From the NCBI GenBank assembly GCA_030407085.1, contig CM059584.1:104903001-104967000 (forward strand): a DNA stretch of 64,000 nt, written 5' to 3'. Shown one piece after another: positions 13,613 to 26,530 of this stretch (position 1 is its first letter; every line of letters starts with the position of its first letter). This DNA is from Trichopria drosophilae (lineage: Eukaryota; Arthropoda; Insecta; Hymenoptera; Diapriidae). A model generated the notes under the pieces. That model ran no database searches, was not told the DNA's origin, and saw nothing but the letters and a program-made list of their open reading frames with translations. The translations under genes were made by a program, and so were the position numbers.

Positions 13613-14752
13613 TTAACCCTTAAAGCGCCAACCTATAACACAAAGCGCCTTGTGGGGTCGTGGGGGACCCCAATCCGAAGAAAATATCGTCCTGCGCAGA
13701 CAGCTTTCGTTATTTCGTTTTAAAAAAATTACTGGATACTCTTCAAGTGTCATTTTACCGCGAAGATACGTTGTCTTGATACAAAAAATTATTGGTGTCC
13801 GTTATAAAAAATGAAATACAAAAGTGACATTTTTCACAAAAGAAAATCATAACTCAAGCAATTTTGAATATTTTGAAAATTGAGCTATCTTATTTACAAA
13901 ATTAAATATAACGATTTAAACGTCAAAAAACGCAAAATTCGGGTATACTTTTTTATAAAACATTTTTGTTAATTGTTAAAAAAGTCATTTAAATAATCTG
14001 AAAAAAATTGAGAGTAATCTTTGACTAATTCTAAAATATTTTTGTTCTAAGAGGATTTTCTATAAAGTTTATAGTTTTTGAGAAACAAAATTATTTATCA
14101 TTTCTAGATTTCAAGAATAATAATTTCTTTTGTCGAAAACTGTAGGATTTAGACAAAATTTCCTTAGAATTTGTCAAAGAATACACTAAAATTTTTTCAG
14201 ATTTTTTAAACGTCATTTTTAAAAATTTCGTTTCTCTGAAAATTTAAAAAATAAAAAATGATATCAATATATTCTGAAAAAATTTGGACATACTCTTTAA
14301 TATATTTTAAGACATTTTTATTCGTAGAAAATTTTGTCTAAAGTTTATAGTTTTCATGAAAAAAATTAGTTTACTTTTAAAAAGAAATTACTCACTGTCA
14401 TCGCCATTTTGTGATCAGGATGTTATTTTGTTAATATTTTAAAATATATCTTAATACTACAAGTATTTTCTTCACCTTTAATGAAGCATTTTATGACCGA
14501 ACATACTCTTTCGATGAGAAAAAAATGTTTTATTCAAAAGTATAACCGATTTTTTGCGTTATTTTACATTTAAATCGCTATATTTAATTTTCTAATTATT
14601 ATAGCTCAATTTTGACAACATCATTGAAAAGAGCAACCTTGAAAATAGTACGATACATATCTTTCAATGTCGTTGATGTTCGATTTTCATTCGAAATACT
14701 TAATTGAAATTGAACTGCAAAAAGTGTCTTTCCCATATGCGTTAATGGGTTA
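13613..14752. mobile_element. TTAA-type foldback MITE, copy 1
   Basis: Starts TTAACCCTTAAAGCGCC at 13613. The right end is GCGTTAATGGGTTAG at about 14738-14752, where the last TTAA appears mutated to TTAG. Interior arms about 13860-14230 and 14250-14620 are imperfect reverse complements (for example AATTGAGCTATCTTATTTAC against TATAGCTCAATTTTGACAAC). It carries a small internal hairpin GGGGTCGTGGGGGACCCC near 13655. No gene seen. Confidence 0.65.
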
Positions 14753-15185
14753 GCCCTTAAAGCGCCAAACTATAACACAAAGGTCCATGTGGGGTCGTGG
14801 GAGACCCCAATCCGAAGATAATATCGTCCTGCGCAGACAGTTTTCGTTATTTCGTTTCAACAAAATTACTGGATACTCTCCAAGTGTCATTTTACCGCGT
14901 GGATAAGTTATCTTGATAAAAAAATTATTGGTGCCCGTTATAAAAATGAAATACAAAAGTGACGTTTTTTCACAAAAAAAAAATCATAACTCAACCAATT
15001 TTCAATATTTCTTCGTAAACATTTAACTAATTGTGCATCCTGAAATGTAGCTCTTTAAGATAAAAAATGCTTTAAAATTGCAGTTTTAGAAGGGAAAAAA
15101 TGTAATATTTATGTGTGGGGTCTCCCAGTACCCCCAGAGCGCTTTTTGTTTGCTGGGGTACTCTAAGCGTTCTCAAGGCGTGAAT
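14749..15185. mobile_element. Second, shorter copy of the 13613 element
   Basis: About 14753-15005 repeats 13617-13870 directly, with scattered mismatches (shared CCCTTAAAGCGCCAA, CGTCCTGCGCAGACAG, AAGTGTCATTTTACCGCG). The right side lacks the long arm and ends near GCGTTCTCAAGGCG (about 15166-15179). It lies about 400 bp upstream of the TMEM104 start codon. Confidence 0.65.
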
Positions 15186-15599
15186 TTAGACATTTTGAGT
15201 ATACACTTTCATTTTTACAGGGGCATTTGTTTCTGCAATTGTATTTTTTCAATTCAAGATTGACATGGATTGAAATGCAGCATTTTGTCTTTGATTTTAT
15301 TAATTTAAATACTTTTTAAATTGCTGGATGCATTGTCTATCTTTTTGCGGGTAAAATGAGAAGTGCATTGCGCAGCTGCTGTTAGGACGATCCGTCATTC
15401 TTTCAAGGTCCTCGAACTCAATGTGTCGAGTGTCGTCACAGCGATAAACACAACAAAATGTGCAAACACCGCGAATAGTGTTTCCAAGGATGTGTCGCAC
15501 ATAGCGACAAAAAACGAATTATTTTTTTTCGCACAAAGTTAGAGAACAAAATTTTCATTTCATCTCTCAAGGATTTTCTAAATCCCTAGAGAATTCATC
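15186..15599 (+). promoter_or_regulatory. Probable promoter / 5' UTR of the TMEM104 orthologue
   Basis: Non-repetitive DNA immediately upstream of the first coding exon. I see no clear TATA box or initiator, and the transcription start cannot be fixed. Short reverse-strand frames (15300-15500, 15578-15760) have no family features; the second is antisense to coding exon 1. Confidence 0.35.
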
Positions 15600-18500
15600 A
15601 TGCCCGAACAGGACAACGGAGGACAATACTCGACATGGGTAAGAGACATTTCTCCTTTTGACAGATTCCAGATGCTGGACCTAACCTCAATTTCTGCATC
15701 CTTTCCATAATAAACAAAAGAATTCATGAAACAAGAATATCTTATTCGTCTAAAAATCAAATTTTACATCGATTGACATTCAGACCTTTTGTTATGGATG
15801 CTTTACATCTGCATCATCTATGAATACGAACTGTCGTCTATTATTTGCATCCCCTGCGAAAAATTTTAGATATAGGATTATCATGAGAATCACATGAGAA
15901 TTTGAAACAAGTACCTTGTAAATTTCATATAAATGTCATATAGTACTCGGACTATGTTACGGAAACACTATTCGACAATATTTGCGATTTGTATGAAAAT
16001 TTACCTGACTGCGATGAGATTTTTATGTAATTTCCATAAAATTTCAACTCAAAACATTCATGATTGTATGCTCATACCTATTAAATTATTTTCTTTCATG
16101 TAATAAAACTTTACATATTCTGTACGATACTTGTATGACTAATAGATGTATATAATGTGTATTTACGACAACTATAAGGCACTTGTTTCAATTTCTCATG
16201 AATTTCTCTTACAATTTTTCGCAGGGTCATTACAGGTTTATGCATAAGTATATTTACGCTGGTTTTGCATTACTCGATGCATCTACTTTTTGTATTTTAT
16301 CCTTTCGATCCAGTTATTTAACGTCGGGCAGTAATCTTCTCAAGTTATATTGTATTCACTACTTTGCAATTTTACAATTATAAAATATACTTACTCCGTT
16401 CGGCGATGTAATATTTTCCAATTTTTAGGTCGGTCTCATTTATATTTTCAATTTAATTGTTGGGACGGGAGCTTTGACCCTTCCAGCAGTATTCAGTCGA
16501 GCAGGATGGCTTCTTGGTTTAGTGGTTATTTTAATATTAGCATTTATAAGGTAAGTCAAGCATTTTTGTAGTACCTACATACATTTTTTCAAAATCACAC
16601 TTAGGACGTAATTTTTGACAAGTTTACACAGGTCGTTTTTTAATAATATATTTTCTTAACACAACATATTAAAATGATTATCACCACTTCGACCTGTGTT
16701 TTTTAAGTTTTTTATTAAATTTATTTTAAATTGGCCATAGCTGGCCATCTGTAAAACATGTACTGTAAGTAGCATGCATGTAAATATTGACTATGAAAAT
16801 ACCTATAAAATGATACTTTGCATCATTCTAAATACGAAATTCAAGGAGAGATATGATACATGGAAATAATCCTGGCCGCTCGCCTTCCCCTACATATAAT
16901 CTTGGTCTTTCAAGTTACATCGACGAAATTCTATATTAAAAAGGTTTACAATTAAATATTTAAAGTTTTTAAACGAAAGAACGAAACTATTGACAAATGT
17001 CAAATGTCAATAGTTTCGTACTTACGTTTAAAAACGTTAAATATCTAATTGTAAACCTTTACAGATCTTTAAATACTAATAAAAAGTTACCGAGTTTAAT
17101 CATGGGTGTTTTCATATACGTGGTTTACCATAATTATATAAATTTGATGTTAATAACATTGTACGACACATACAATCAGAAATAAAAAACACTATTTTTT
17201 TACAGTTATAGAGGAGATTCCGGTAGCCCCAACCACTAATTAGTTCTAAGAATGTAAAGATAGATTTTGGCTAATTTTATAATATTTTTATGGTACACTA
17301 CCCAAAATTATAAATTTGAAAATAGGAAGCTATTTCTTTTTACTTTAAAGGTATAGCATAAGTTTTTATTCTTCAAACTCATAAAATGAACATTTAAACA
17401 AAAAAATAGGCAAGTTTCACAGTTAATATTTATCGTAATATAATAATTGGGCTAATTACACAGCACCATACAAAAATTTTTTCGAATCTGTGGACAGAAT
17501 TAGTCCTATACGTCAGGGTTTTTTTATATTCTAGGTTTTAAGTGTAAAAAAACGCCTTTTTATGCATATTTGTTAAATAACTATATAACACAACGATTCG
17601 ACCACAGAAGGAAGCCGCACTAGAAGATTCATATAGATTTTGGGCTCCTGAATTCGAATCAGTGGACAGAATTTGTCCTATACGTGAGGGTTTTTTTATA
17701 TTCTAGGTTTTAAGTGTAAAAAAATGCTTTTTTATGCATATTTGATAAATAACTGTATAAAACAACGATTCGACCACAAAATGAAGGCAGACTTGGTGAT
17801 TCTTGTTTATTTTTTGACGCTGAATTCAAATTCTGGCACAGAGTTCATTTATCACATCAGAATTATTTTATTTTTTTGGTTATAATTGTAAAAAATTGCT
17901 TTTTTATGCGTATTTGCTAAATCAGTAAATAAAACAACGATCCGATCACATAATGACGCTGACTAGGTAATTCTTGTTTAATTTTTGGAACACAATGAGA
18001 TTGTCCCGTTCGTGCTGATCTTAAGGAGGGTTTGGAGTAAAAAAATACTGAGAAACTGATGAACCTCGGGGTCCTTATCCTTACACCACGCCCGTGTCGA
18101 TCGTAAGGAGGGTTTAATGACCAAATAAAGCAATTTATATCAATAAAACCGAGAATATTAAAAAAACCCTGACGTGTAGGACAAATTCTGTCCACTGATT
18201 CGATTTTAGGAGCCCAAAATCTATATGAATCTTCTAGTGTGGCTTCCTTCTGTGGTCGAATCGTTGTGTTATAGAGTTATTTAGCAAATATGCATAAAAA
18301 AGCATTTTTTTTACGTTTAAAACCTAGAATAGAAAAAAACCCTGACGTATAGGACAAATTCTGTCTATGGATTCGAATTCAGGAGCCCAAAATCTATAAG
18401 AATCGCCTAGTCGCGTTTCAATGTCAAACCGAACAGATTTTTTGTGGTCCTGTGTTATAGTTGTGTGTACATAAACATTCCTCCTTTAGCTTTCGATTTA

Positions 18501-21500
18501 GGCTAAAAAAGCTTTATTTTTTATGTCTCATTTGTTTATAATAACAATTTCAAGGCTCATACTTACTTTCCGGTACCCCTGACCACTTAGAGTCGGGTAG
18601 CTCCGTCCGGTAAAAATATTGCTTGTCTAACAATTTTAAAAGCTAACTTGACTTCGGTAATGAAATTAAAATTAAGTGTCATCTGTTTTTTCGTTTATTC
18701 TTCATAAAAATCCTCTTGCGAACAGACTGACACGACTACACATCGTATGGTGGCTGTAGTTATGTGAAGTGAAGTAATTTATAGATTTATTTAGGAAATA
18801 AATAATTCTAATAACAGTAATGGACATTACCAGATCTTGAGAACGTAGTTTTCTACATTACATTTTTCAAAAATAAAGCTATTTTTTAATAATAATAATT
18901 TTTTAGTAATCGATCAGTACCTATCAATGTTACATCTGGTGTTCCTCAGGGTTCTCACCTGGGTCAGCTACTATTTACTGTATTTATAAATGATTTATGC
19001 ACAGTTATAAAAAACTCTAAATATCTATTATATGCGGACGATTTAAAAGTATATTCTACTGTTCGTTCTAAATTGGATGTTTAATGTCAGAAAGATCTAC
19101 AGAACGTGAGAGAATGATGCAATTTAAACTTGTTATATTTGAATGTTCACAAATACAAAACTATAAAATTTCGCAGGACACTAATTTACATAGACTCCAT
19201 ATTTTATTAATGGGCAGAGTTTTGAAGTTATAAATTCTATTAAAGACCTTTATAATCTTAAATTATAATTTGTCTTTTAAGGAGCATTTGCTATATGTAA
19301 CTAATAAAGCACTTAGAACACTTGGTTTTGTAATTCGGTGTACGAAACACTTTAATGATAGTGAGGCTGTTATTTATATTTTTAATTCATTAGTTTTACC
19401 AACCATAACTTACGCTTCTTCTATATGGTCTCCTTACCATGACTGTGATATTAAATTGTTAGAAAGTGTCCAGCGAAAATTTCTGCGCTATTTATCTTTT
19501 AAAACAAACAATCTTATGGATTACTTTTCACGTAGTTATTCAGAAATAGCAATACGTTTTAATATTCTTATGGTACACTCTCTACACAGGGTAAATGTTG
19601 TAATCATTATAAAAAAAATATTAACAGGTTATATTAAATCGTCGGAAGTTTCAAATTTATTTGTCTTCAGAAATTATAATTTTCTATGTCGTAATCCCAG
19701 AGTGCTAATTGAAAAATCATGCAAATCAAGTCTTTGTTATCACTCTGTGGTGTTTCGTTTGACAAGATTATGGAATAATCTTGACAGTACTGTCAGAGAC
19801 ATAGAGCCTCTGGCATCTTTCATTAATGCCTGTAAGCGCGAATTATATATATTTCATGATTAATTATCTTAAGTTTAGGCGTCCTCTGTTATACAATTTA
19901 TAAAATTTATACACTTTGATTATTGTTCTTTTAAGGGGCACTTGTGCCCGTGTATTTTTTATAATAAAATAAAAAAAAATTAATAACAAATAATAAAGAG
20001 AAGAGCCGAACACTCGGAAATTTTAACGGACAATGTCAATTACAAAACTGCGAATGCAAAAGAGCAAGAAACAATTATGTTTATGTTCAATAGTTTAACG
20101 ATATGTTTATTACATTACCAATTTTAAGTTACATTAAACAATGGAGCATGTAAATATTAATTTGTTTTGAATAAAAGTCCATTAGAAGTATTTAATGATG
20201 TATTTTTACCATATACAAGTTAATTTATTGTGTGGTCGGGCTACCGGACAAGTAAAATGGTGTAACTAATTTTATGAACAACGAAAAGAATGAATTTCTA
20301 TTGAGATTCGCTATTTTGTCTTCAAATTCTCCAAGGATGCATTCAATATGATACAAATATTATTTTTAATACTTTCTATTAGTTGTTGAAGTTCCGAAGA
20401 ATAAGTTACATGCCAAAAACCTTAAGTAGTCTGGGTTACCGGACTCTCCCCTATATTAGATTGAAATCATTATCACATTTATTATTGTTGACAACATATT
20501 ACAGTTTTGTATATGCAAATTACAGTTTCGTCACAGTTACATTTGTAATAGAAGCAATGGCTTCTGCGAATGCTGTAAAAGCTTGGAACGAAAGCCAACA
20601 GCGAAAACGAGCTCGAATTTTACAAAGTTCAAGCAATGCTGAGGTAAAATTAACATAAATAAATAAAAATAAACATCGTTTATTGAAGCAACACAACGAA
20701 AAGAACATTTCTTAATCCAATATTACACCGAATTTTAGATAGTACAACCAGACGTAACTGGAACAAATGCCTCGAATTCAGATTCGGAAGATACCCCTTT
20801 AGTAGCCGCTCCTTGTCGTTATTATGTAATTAATGAAAAGATAGAAATGGGAGAAATGGCTAATATTTTCTTCAGCAAGTTTGGAACGATGCTGTTTTAT
20901 ATGTGTCTTGCCGTGTACCTGTATGGAGATTTGAGTATTTATGGAGCAGCAGTAGCAAAATCTATGATTGACGTATCGTGTACATTCATACCGCATAATT
21001 TAACTTGCAACGATACCATACCTGACAACGAGCTTTGCTGGCAAAACTCTAATTTTAATCGTATGGATGCGTATCGAATGTTTCTGGTAACTATTTTATA
21101 ATTGTAAAAACTATTTTCAATAACGTATTACGTATAAATAAAATTTTGTAATTTACAGACATCTTTTGTTATACTGTTGGGTCCGTTTGTGTTCTTCAAT
21201 GTACAAAAAACGAAATACTTACAGTTTATGACATCTGCAATGCGATGGTTGGCATTTTCAATAATGATTCTGTACGCAGTGAAGAAACTTATAGTTAACG
21301 GAGCACAAGGAAATCCATCAACTGTTAATTTAACAGGTTATTATTATTATTCACAATAATATACATCAGTTGTTTTATTATCTATGTATTATAGGAGTTC
21401 CTGGACTTTTTGGTGCGTGCGTGTACTCTTTCATGTGTCATCACTCGCTACCAGCCCTGGTTGCTCCGATCTCCAATAAATCAACGCTTAACCGATCGCT

Positions 21501-22104
21501 CGGTCTTGACTACATCCTCATCGCAGTCTTCTACCTCCTTCTGGCTCTGACGGGTGCTTTTGCGTTCGAGCATGTCAACGATCTCTACACGTTGGATTTC
21601 AGTCCTCGAGGATCAGGTGACTGTTCCGGGTGCAGTAATATATTTGTCTGTGGTGTCGAGTACTTCCTCGCACTCTTTCCAGTATTCACCCTCAGCACAA
21701 GTTTTCCCATCATTGCCATAACTCTCCGCAATAACCTTCAAGCTTTATTTTCCCAACTTTTCGGAAATTGTAACCCTGATATTTGTCGATTCTTCTTCCC
21801 AATATTAGCTGTGTTACCTCCGTACTTAATCGCAATGAGTACCAAGGATCTGACAGCACTCGTGGCATTTACTGGCTCTTACGCAGGGGTGGGAATCCAA
21901 TACCTTATACCTACTTTTCTTGTATTTTATGCCAGAAGCAAAACGACACGTCTCATTGGTCTTGGGGCGACAAACAGATTCACCAGTCCTTTTGTGAATA
22001 TCTACTGGCTCGTGTTTGTCGTTGTCTGGGCCATTGCATGCATGGTCCTCGTTACGGTGAATCTTATCGAAGTACATGGCAAGTCCGTGTCTTTAGGGGA
22101 GTGA
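15600..22104 (+). CDS. TMEM104: Transmembrane protein 104 orthologue, six coding exons, complete
   Basis: Coding exons by splice sites and matching phases: 15600-15638, 16429-16550, 20526-20643, 20739-21086, 21159-21336 and 21395-22104. They sum to 1515 nt, or 504 residues, close to the roughly 496 of the vertebrate protein. The start MPEQDNGGQYSTW joins VGLIYIFNLIVGTGALTLP, the conserved first membrane helix. Helix 2 crosses into SFVTVTFVIEAMASANA. An acidic cytosolic stretch (about 94-118) precedes EKIEMGEMANIFF and the YLYGDLSIYGAAV helix; VQKTKYLQ and CVYSFMCHHSLPALV follow. About ten to eleven hydrophobic helices are visible. Family knowledge: TMEM104 belongs to the amino-acid/auxin permease-like fold; its substrate is not established. 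Intron 2 (3975 bp) is loaded with repeats. The assignment is secure; transport function is inferred from the fold only. Confidence 0.95.
15639..16428 (+). other. TMEM104 intron 1
   Basis: GTAAGA donor at 15639 and TTTTTAG acceptor ending at 16428, phase 0. AT-rich with no repeat or ORF of note; frames at 16183-16571 run into exon 2 out of frame. Confidence 0.8.
16941..17067. repeat. Hairpin MITE in TMEM104 intron 2
   Basis: AAGGTTTACAATTAAATATT at 16941 pairs with the complementary sequence ending at about 17065. The loop region ATTGACAAATGTCAAATGTCAAT is itself palindromic, so the whole 125 bp can form a nearly continuous stem. Confidence 0.8.
17216..18612. repeat. Complex repeat cluster in TMEM104 intron 2: about 190-bp units, direct then inverted
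   Basis: Units containing GACAGAATTTGTCCTATACG, GGGTTTTTTTATATTCTAGG, TTTTTATGCATATTTG and CAACGATTCGACCACA start near 17490, 17675 and (degenerate) 17845. The same unit recurs on the opposite strand at about 18110-18410. The cluster is bracketed by CCGGTAGCCCC...ACCAC at 17220 and CCGGTACCCCTGACCACTTA at about 18570; related GTGGTCGGGCTACCGGAC lies at 20231. This looks like a composite or nested non-autonomous transposon. Confidence 0.65.
18902..19985 (+). pseudogene. 5'-truncated LINE (CR1/jockey-like) reverse transcriptase relic
   Basis: Conceptual translation gives SGVPQGSHLGQLLFTVFIND and LLYADDLKVYST (YADD at 19031-19042), the RT palm motifs, then degenerates, with stops near 19081-19260. 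A later open stretch, 19270-19863, reads as the C-terminal region of LINE ORF2 (TLGFVIRCTKHF, SSIWSPYHD, LESVQRKFLRYL). The 3' end has a perfect hairpin GGGCAC-TT-GTGCCC at 19936-19949 and an A-rich tail. It lies in TMEM104 intron 2 in the sense orientation. It is related to, but clearly diverged from, the copy at 37490-41455. Confidence 0.9.
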
Positions 22105-22671
22105 CCGAGTTATATTTACGATAACGAACTACTGGAATCATTTGAGAAAATAAACAAATTACAATCGTTGATGCTGGTGAATAAAAATTTTCAAACGAAT
22201 ATCAACGATGTGTTGAAGGTATTAAAAAATCTTAAAATTTTTATTACAAAAAACCTGAAAGATTTTTATAGACTTTGTTCCTCGTGCCAAGATCTTGTTG
22301 CATTTCTTTGGTAATTTTCATATGTTTTTTAATACAATGAATTGTTAAATAAAACTTAATCATCTGGACCTTTTTTTTGGTTGTTAAATTATTAAATTTC
22401 ATTAAGAAAATAAATCCAGAATTTTTCATTTCTGGATGCCGTATTTTCTCATTTTGAGTAAAATTGACTGTGATTTGCTCTTAAACTCAATTAATAAATT
22501 CAAACTTTACTAAAAATCATTTTATTACAGGGTGAGGAAAACTTTTTGGTAAGTTAGACTTTAGAAAATTATATTCTTTCACGATTGTATAAAAAATTTA
22601 CTTCCAACAAAATATCTTTTCTACAATAATCTTTTATGGTAAATATTTTGAACTGCCTTATTACGTTTTTA
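22105..22671 (+). other. TMEM104 3' UTR and downstream spacer
   Basis: AATAAA hexamers at 22149-22154 and 22180-22185 are candidate poly(A) signals soon after the stop codon. The rest up to the TTAA element is AT-rich with no gene. Confidence 0.6.
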
Positions 22672-23550
22672 TTAACCCATTAATGCCTGAATGTCCAAAA
22701 ATCGTACAGTAACTTTGAGCTAAAATCATTTAATGGAATTGCGGAAATTTCTATTTGGCATAAGTTGTTCTGGACGTTTTCGGGTGTGCTGTACACGATG
22801 CGGCCATTTAGAAAAGTGAAAAATTTAATTTTGTATTGTTTTTTGATAAATTTATATAAAAAATAGCGATTTTTACGGGATTTTTTCGTAGAAAATTACC
22901 ATTTTGAACAGGAAATATATGTTTATCATATTAAAATTAATTAAAAACGTGTCATTAGTGTTTGCACCAACAAGCTGTGGATGTAAATTTTTTTCAACAT
23001 TTTTTTTCTAAAAATAGGAAGCTTTGGAATGCAAAAATTTTACTAGCGCGGGCATTATCAGAGTTGTTCAGTTTTTTTGCACTATTATAGTACCCGATTA
23101 TTCACAAAAGTATCTATTCCGGGTTTTGAAGGATGCTGATTACAATTCTTCTGTCAGAAATGGAAAATTAAAAATGGCAAAATTTTTTGCATTCCAAAGC
23201 TTCCTATTTTTTGAAAAAAAATTTTGAAAAAAATCTACATCCATAGTTTTTTGATACAAACATTAATGACACGTGTTTAATTCATTTTAATATGATAAAC
23301 ATATATTTTCTGTTCAAAAATTGTGATTTTCTACGAAAAAATCCCATAAAAAACGCTATTTTTTATATAAATTTATCAAAAAACAATACAAAATGAAATT
23401 TTTCACTTTTCTAAATGGTCGCATCGTGTAGAGCACACCCGAAAACGTCTAGAACAACTTATGCCAAATAGAAATTTCCGCGATTTCATTAAAATATTTT
23501 AGCTCAAAGTTACTGTACGATTTTTGGACATTCAGGCATTTAGGGGTTAA
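22672..23550. mobile_element. TTAACCC...GGGTTAA foldback MITE (a)
   Basis: TTAA at 22672-22675 and 23547-23550. The left end TTAACCCATTAATGCCTGAA is mirrored by TTCAGGCATTTAGGGGTTAA. Arms about 22672-23045 and 23175-23550 are reverse complements; the spacer (23046-23175) contains a piece like the dispersed minisatellite (GGTTTTGAAGGATGCTGATT). TTAA target sites and CCC/GGG ends fit piggyBac-type MITEs. The 67-codon ORF inside is not a gene. Confidence 0.85.
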
Positions 23551-23929
23551 AATCTTATTATTAATAACAATTATTTTACAACAATTATTGTACTTTATAA
23601 ACAGTGTAATTTTGATGACTGTTTTGTCGAATAACTTGACAGAATATTGGAATTAAATATGCAACAAGTTCCAAACAATTATATTTTTGACCCATTTACC
23701 AGTTACATAGTTGTATGTAGTTTCTATTTTTGTAAGAAACTGTACAATCTTTATTAAAGTTACCACTTTATAACATAATTACCTAACAATTTTATTCATT
23801 ATAACTTAATGAATGAAAATTTGGATATGAGTTTTTAATTAAGCAGTGATTAATTATCACTACAAGTTGTGATAAAAATGATGTAACGACTATCATAATT
23901 TAGAGTATTTTTTTCTTCTTCATTTATCT
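23551..23929. other. AT-rich intergenic DNA
   Basis: No gene, repeat or ORF of note seen. Confidence 0.4.
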
Positions 23930-26530
23930 TGATAGGATTGTCCAGTCACTGGGCATTTTCCCGTGAAATTCTTTCAAGCAACACCGATTTTCCTGAAAAT
24001 TTGGAGTTAGGTTCTACTTACTGTCTACTTCAAAGTTGACCATGTGTCAAGAGTTGCTTTTGGTTTTTAAAGGGTGAAAACTACCCCTATTTGAAAATAA
24101 TTGTAAAATTCTAGAATCAGTAGTGTATTTGTTTGAAATCGTCTTAAAATAGGTTGAATGAACGTAAAAATAAATTAAGAGACATAATTTATCATCTATT
24201 AAATATATATATGGGTAAATTCACAGAACTTTTAACTTTACGCTTAAAGAAAAACATTTTTTTTTCGGTGGCACACATTTAAAATCAACCTGATGCCACT
24301 CCTAAACATATAAAATGTAGAAAAAACGACACGTTACGACTTTTAAAGGATTGTTCCAGCGCAGTCAGGTAAAACAAGACCTAAAATTATATCTTCGAAC
24401 CAAACATATTTCTGTACGCGGAAAACAGATGAAATTTGTTACTCGGGGTTTTTTAAGTTACTGGTCACGAATCCGTCAACAGATATTCAGAATTCAAGAT
24501 GGCGAATTCAATATGGAAGACCGAATTTGTAGCAAGTTACTCACACAAGCTCAAATTGGGTATTCGGGGGTTTTCTTTCTTTTTGATTTAAGGCATTGCA
24601 ATCCCGGCAATCCTGACAAAAATTTTAAATAGGTATAACGTAAGTTGTCATTAGTACCATATTTATTCATTTTTAACCAGAAAGGGAGATGAAAAACAAA
24701 GTTACCCAAAGTTACATTTTCATTATTTCTGGAGTAAAGCTATAGCGAATCTCGACCGACGAGCGACCCCGAATACACAGTTTCAGCTGGTTCAAGCAAC
24801 TTTTTAGGAATTTGGTCCGCCATATTGTATCTACCTTCAATTTTTAATATTTGTCAACGTATTCATGATCAGTTACCAATAAAACCCGATCGTAACAAAT
24901 TTCAGAATTTTTCCGTGTAAAGAAAGGAGTTTGTGTCAAAGAGATAATTTCATGTCTTGTTTTACCCCTGAATATCGTATTGTATTTCTGGAACAAGTTC
25001 CGAGTATTATTATGACACCTAAAACAATAAATTACGCCAATAATCGAGGCATTTAATTGTGTATAGTTCGTGTGCCTGACAAAAGTGTCATTTTTCAACA
25101 ACAGTTACGCACCAAGACTACAGGTTATAATAGGCACAGAATTGAGATGAGACAAGGCACACCTTATTCCTTGGAATACGTCACTTATTATATCATCAAT
25201 TAAAAATTCCCAAAGTATGGAGCCATAATATTGTTTGTTCCAAAAGTTATTGTTAGAAATTAACGAAAATTCAATTTTTCATAAATCTTCTGCACGCGAC
25301 TTTGGACGCATGTCATTCTTATTAAACGATAGGCACACTTATTTTTCAAGTATCTTTGGCTTTTATAAAGTGCCATTAATCAACGACATGATTTTCAAAT
25401 GTAAAGAATACACGTTCCAAAAGTTACAGAACAAAATATTAAAAAAGATACGATTTGCACGCAGCTGTTTATTCAAATTTTATGAGATTTCGTGTTTCCT
25501 TTGGTTTTTTAATCAACTATCATGCAAAACAAATAACTGTACCTTAAAAAGCATATCCTTTTTAGTAAATAGAAGTGTTTTATAAATATTTCTGTACAGC
25601 TTATTTACGTGAATCTTAAAATAACATGAAAGTCAAAAGTTCTGTGGATTTTCCCATATATATATATATATTTATTAACTATGAAATTGTTACCTTTTTA
25701 TCGTTTGTTCAATAAAAAATACCGTTTATTTGAGCTAGTGTAGTTGGTTGAACTGAACACATTTTTAATACAATCTAGATTCACTAATTTCGGTGATTAA
25801 AATATTTATTGGACTTAAAAATGTCAATGCTAAATGTAAAAATGCATTTTTTAATAGTTAACAAATGGTAAGTTTGCCAGTATTAAATTGAGAAGATGAA
25901 GTAAACACATGTCACGTTGCATTGCCTCTTTATACGTCTCTGAGTCGCGGTACATTTTGAAATTTAATGTAAGAACTTTACCTAATAGTACAATTAGCAT
26001 GGTGTAAAGAATAATTAGTACCAATTAGTGCACAGGGCTATCTAACCTATTCTTGGTGTGTACGATTGAATGGTATTTCCTATGAGGTTATCTCCGCAGT
26101 AAAAGGATAAATAGAATGCAGTAAGTGGTGCATTTACCTTAAATATTGCACGATAATATAATATAAATATGACATTAAGGTCTTATGACGAACAAAGTTT
26201 TTTTTTTTTTGGGGGGGGGGGGAGAGGGAGGCGGATATTCAATAAATGTTTACTTTTGCCTCTTATTTTATTTCGACGTTCACTCAACATATTTTAAGAC
26301 GATTTCAATCAACTACACGCACGATTCTAGAATTTTACAATTATTTTCAAATAGGGGTAGTTTTCGCCCTTTAAAAATCAAAAGCAACTCTTGGCACATG
26401 GCCAACTTTGAAGTAGACGGTAAGTAGAGCCTAAATCAAAATTTGCAGAAAAATCGGTGTTGCTTGAAAGAATTTCATAGTTTTTCTGTATTTCCTCTCC
26501 AGTGATTGGACTAGATTTTACGTTTACAAA
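23930..26530. repeat. Large imperfect inverted repeat, about 250-320 bp arms, 2.6 kb span
   Basis: The left arm (about 23935-24240) contains TTCTTTCAAGCAACACCGAT, GTCTACTTCAAAGTTG and GAAATCGTCTTAAAATA. Their reverse complements occur in the same order from the right end inward at about 26285-26525. A second pairing, TATATGGGTAAATTCACAGAACTTTTAACTTT (24207) against its complement near 25632-25670, extends it inward. The interior carries a dispersed CAAGATGGCG unit (24425-24570) but no recognisable gene; frames at 24351, 24844 and 25235 have no family features. Confidence 0.65.
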
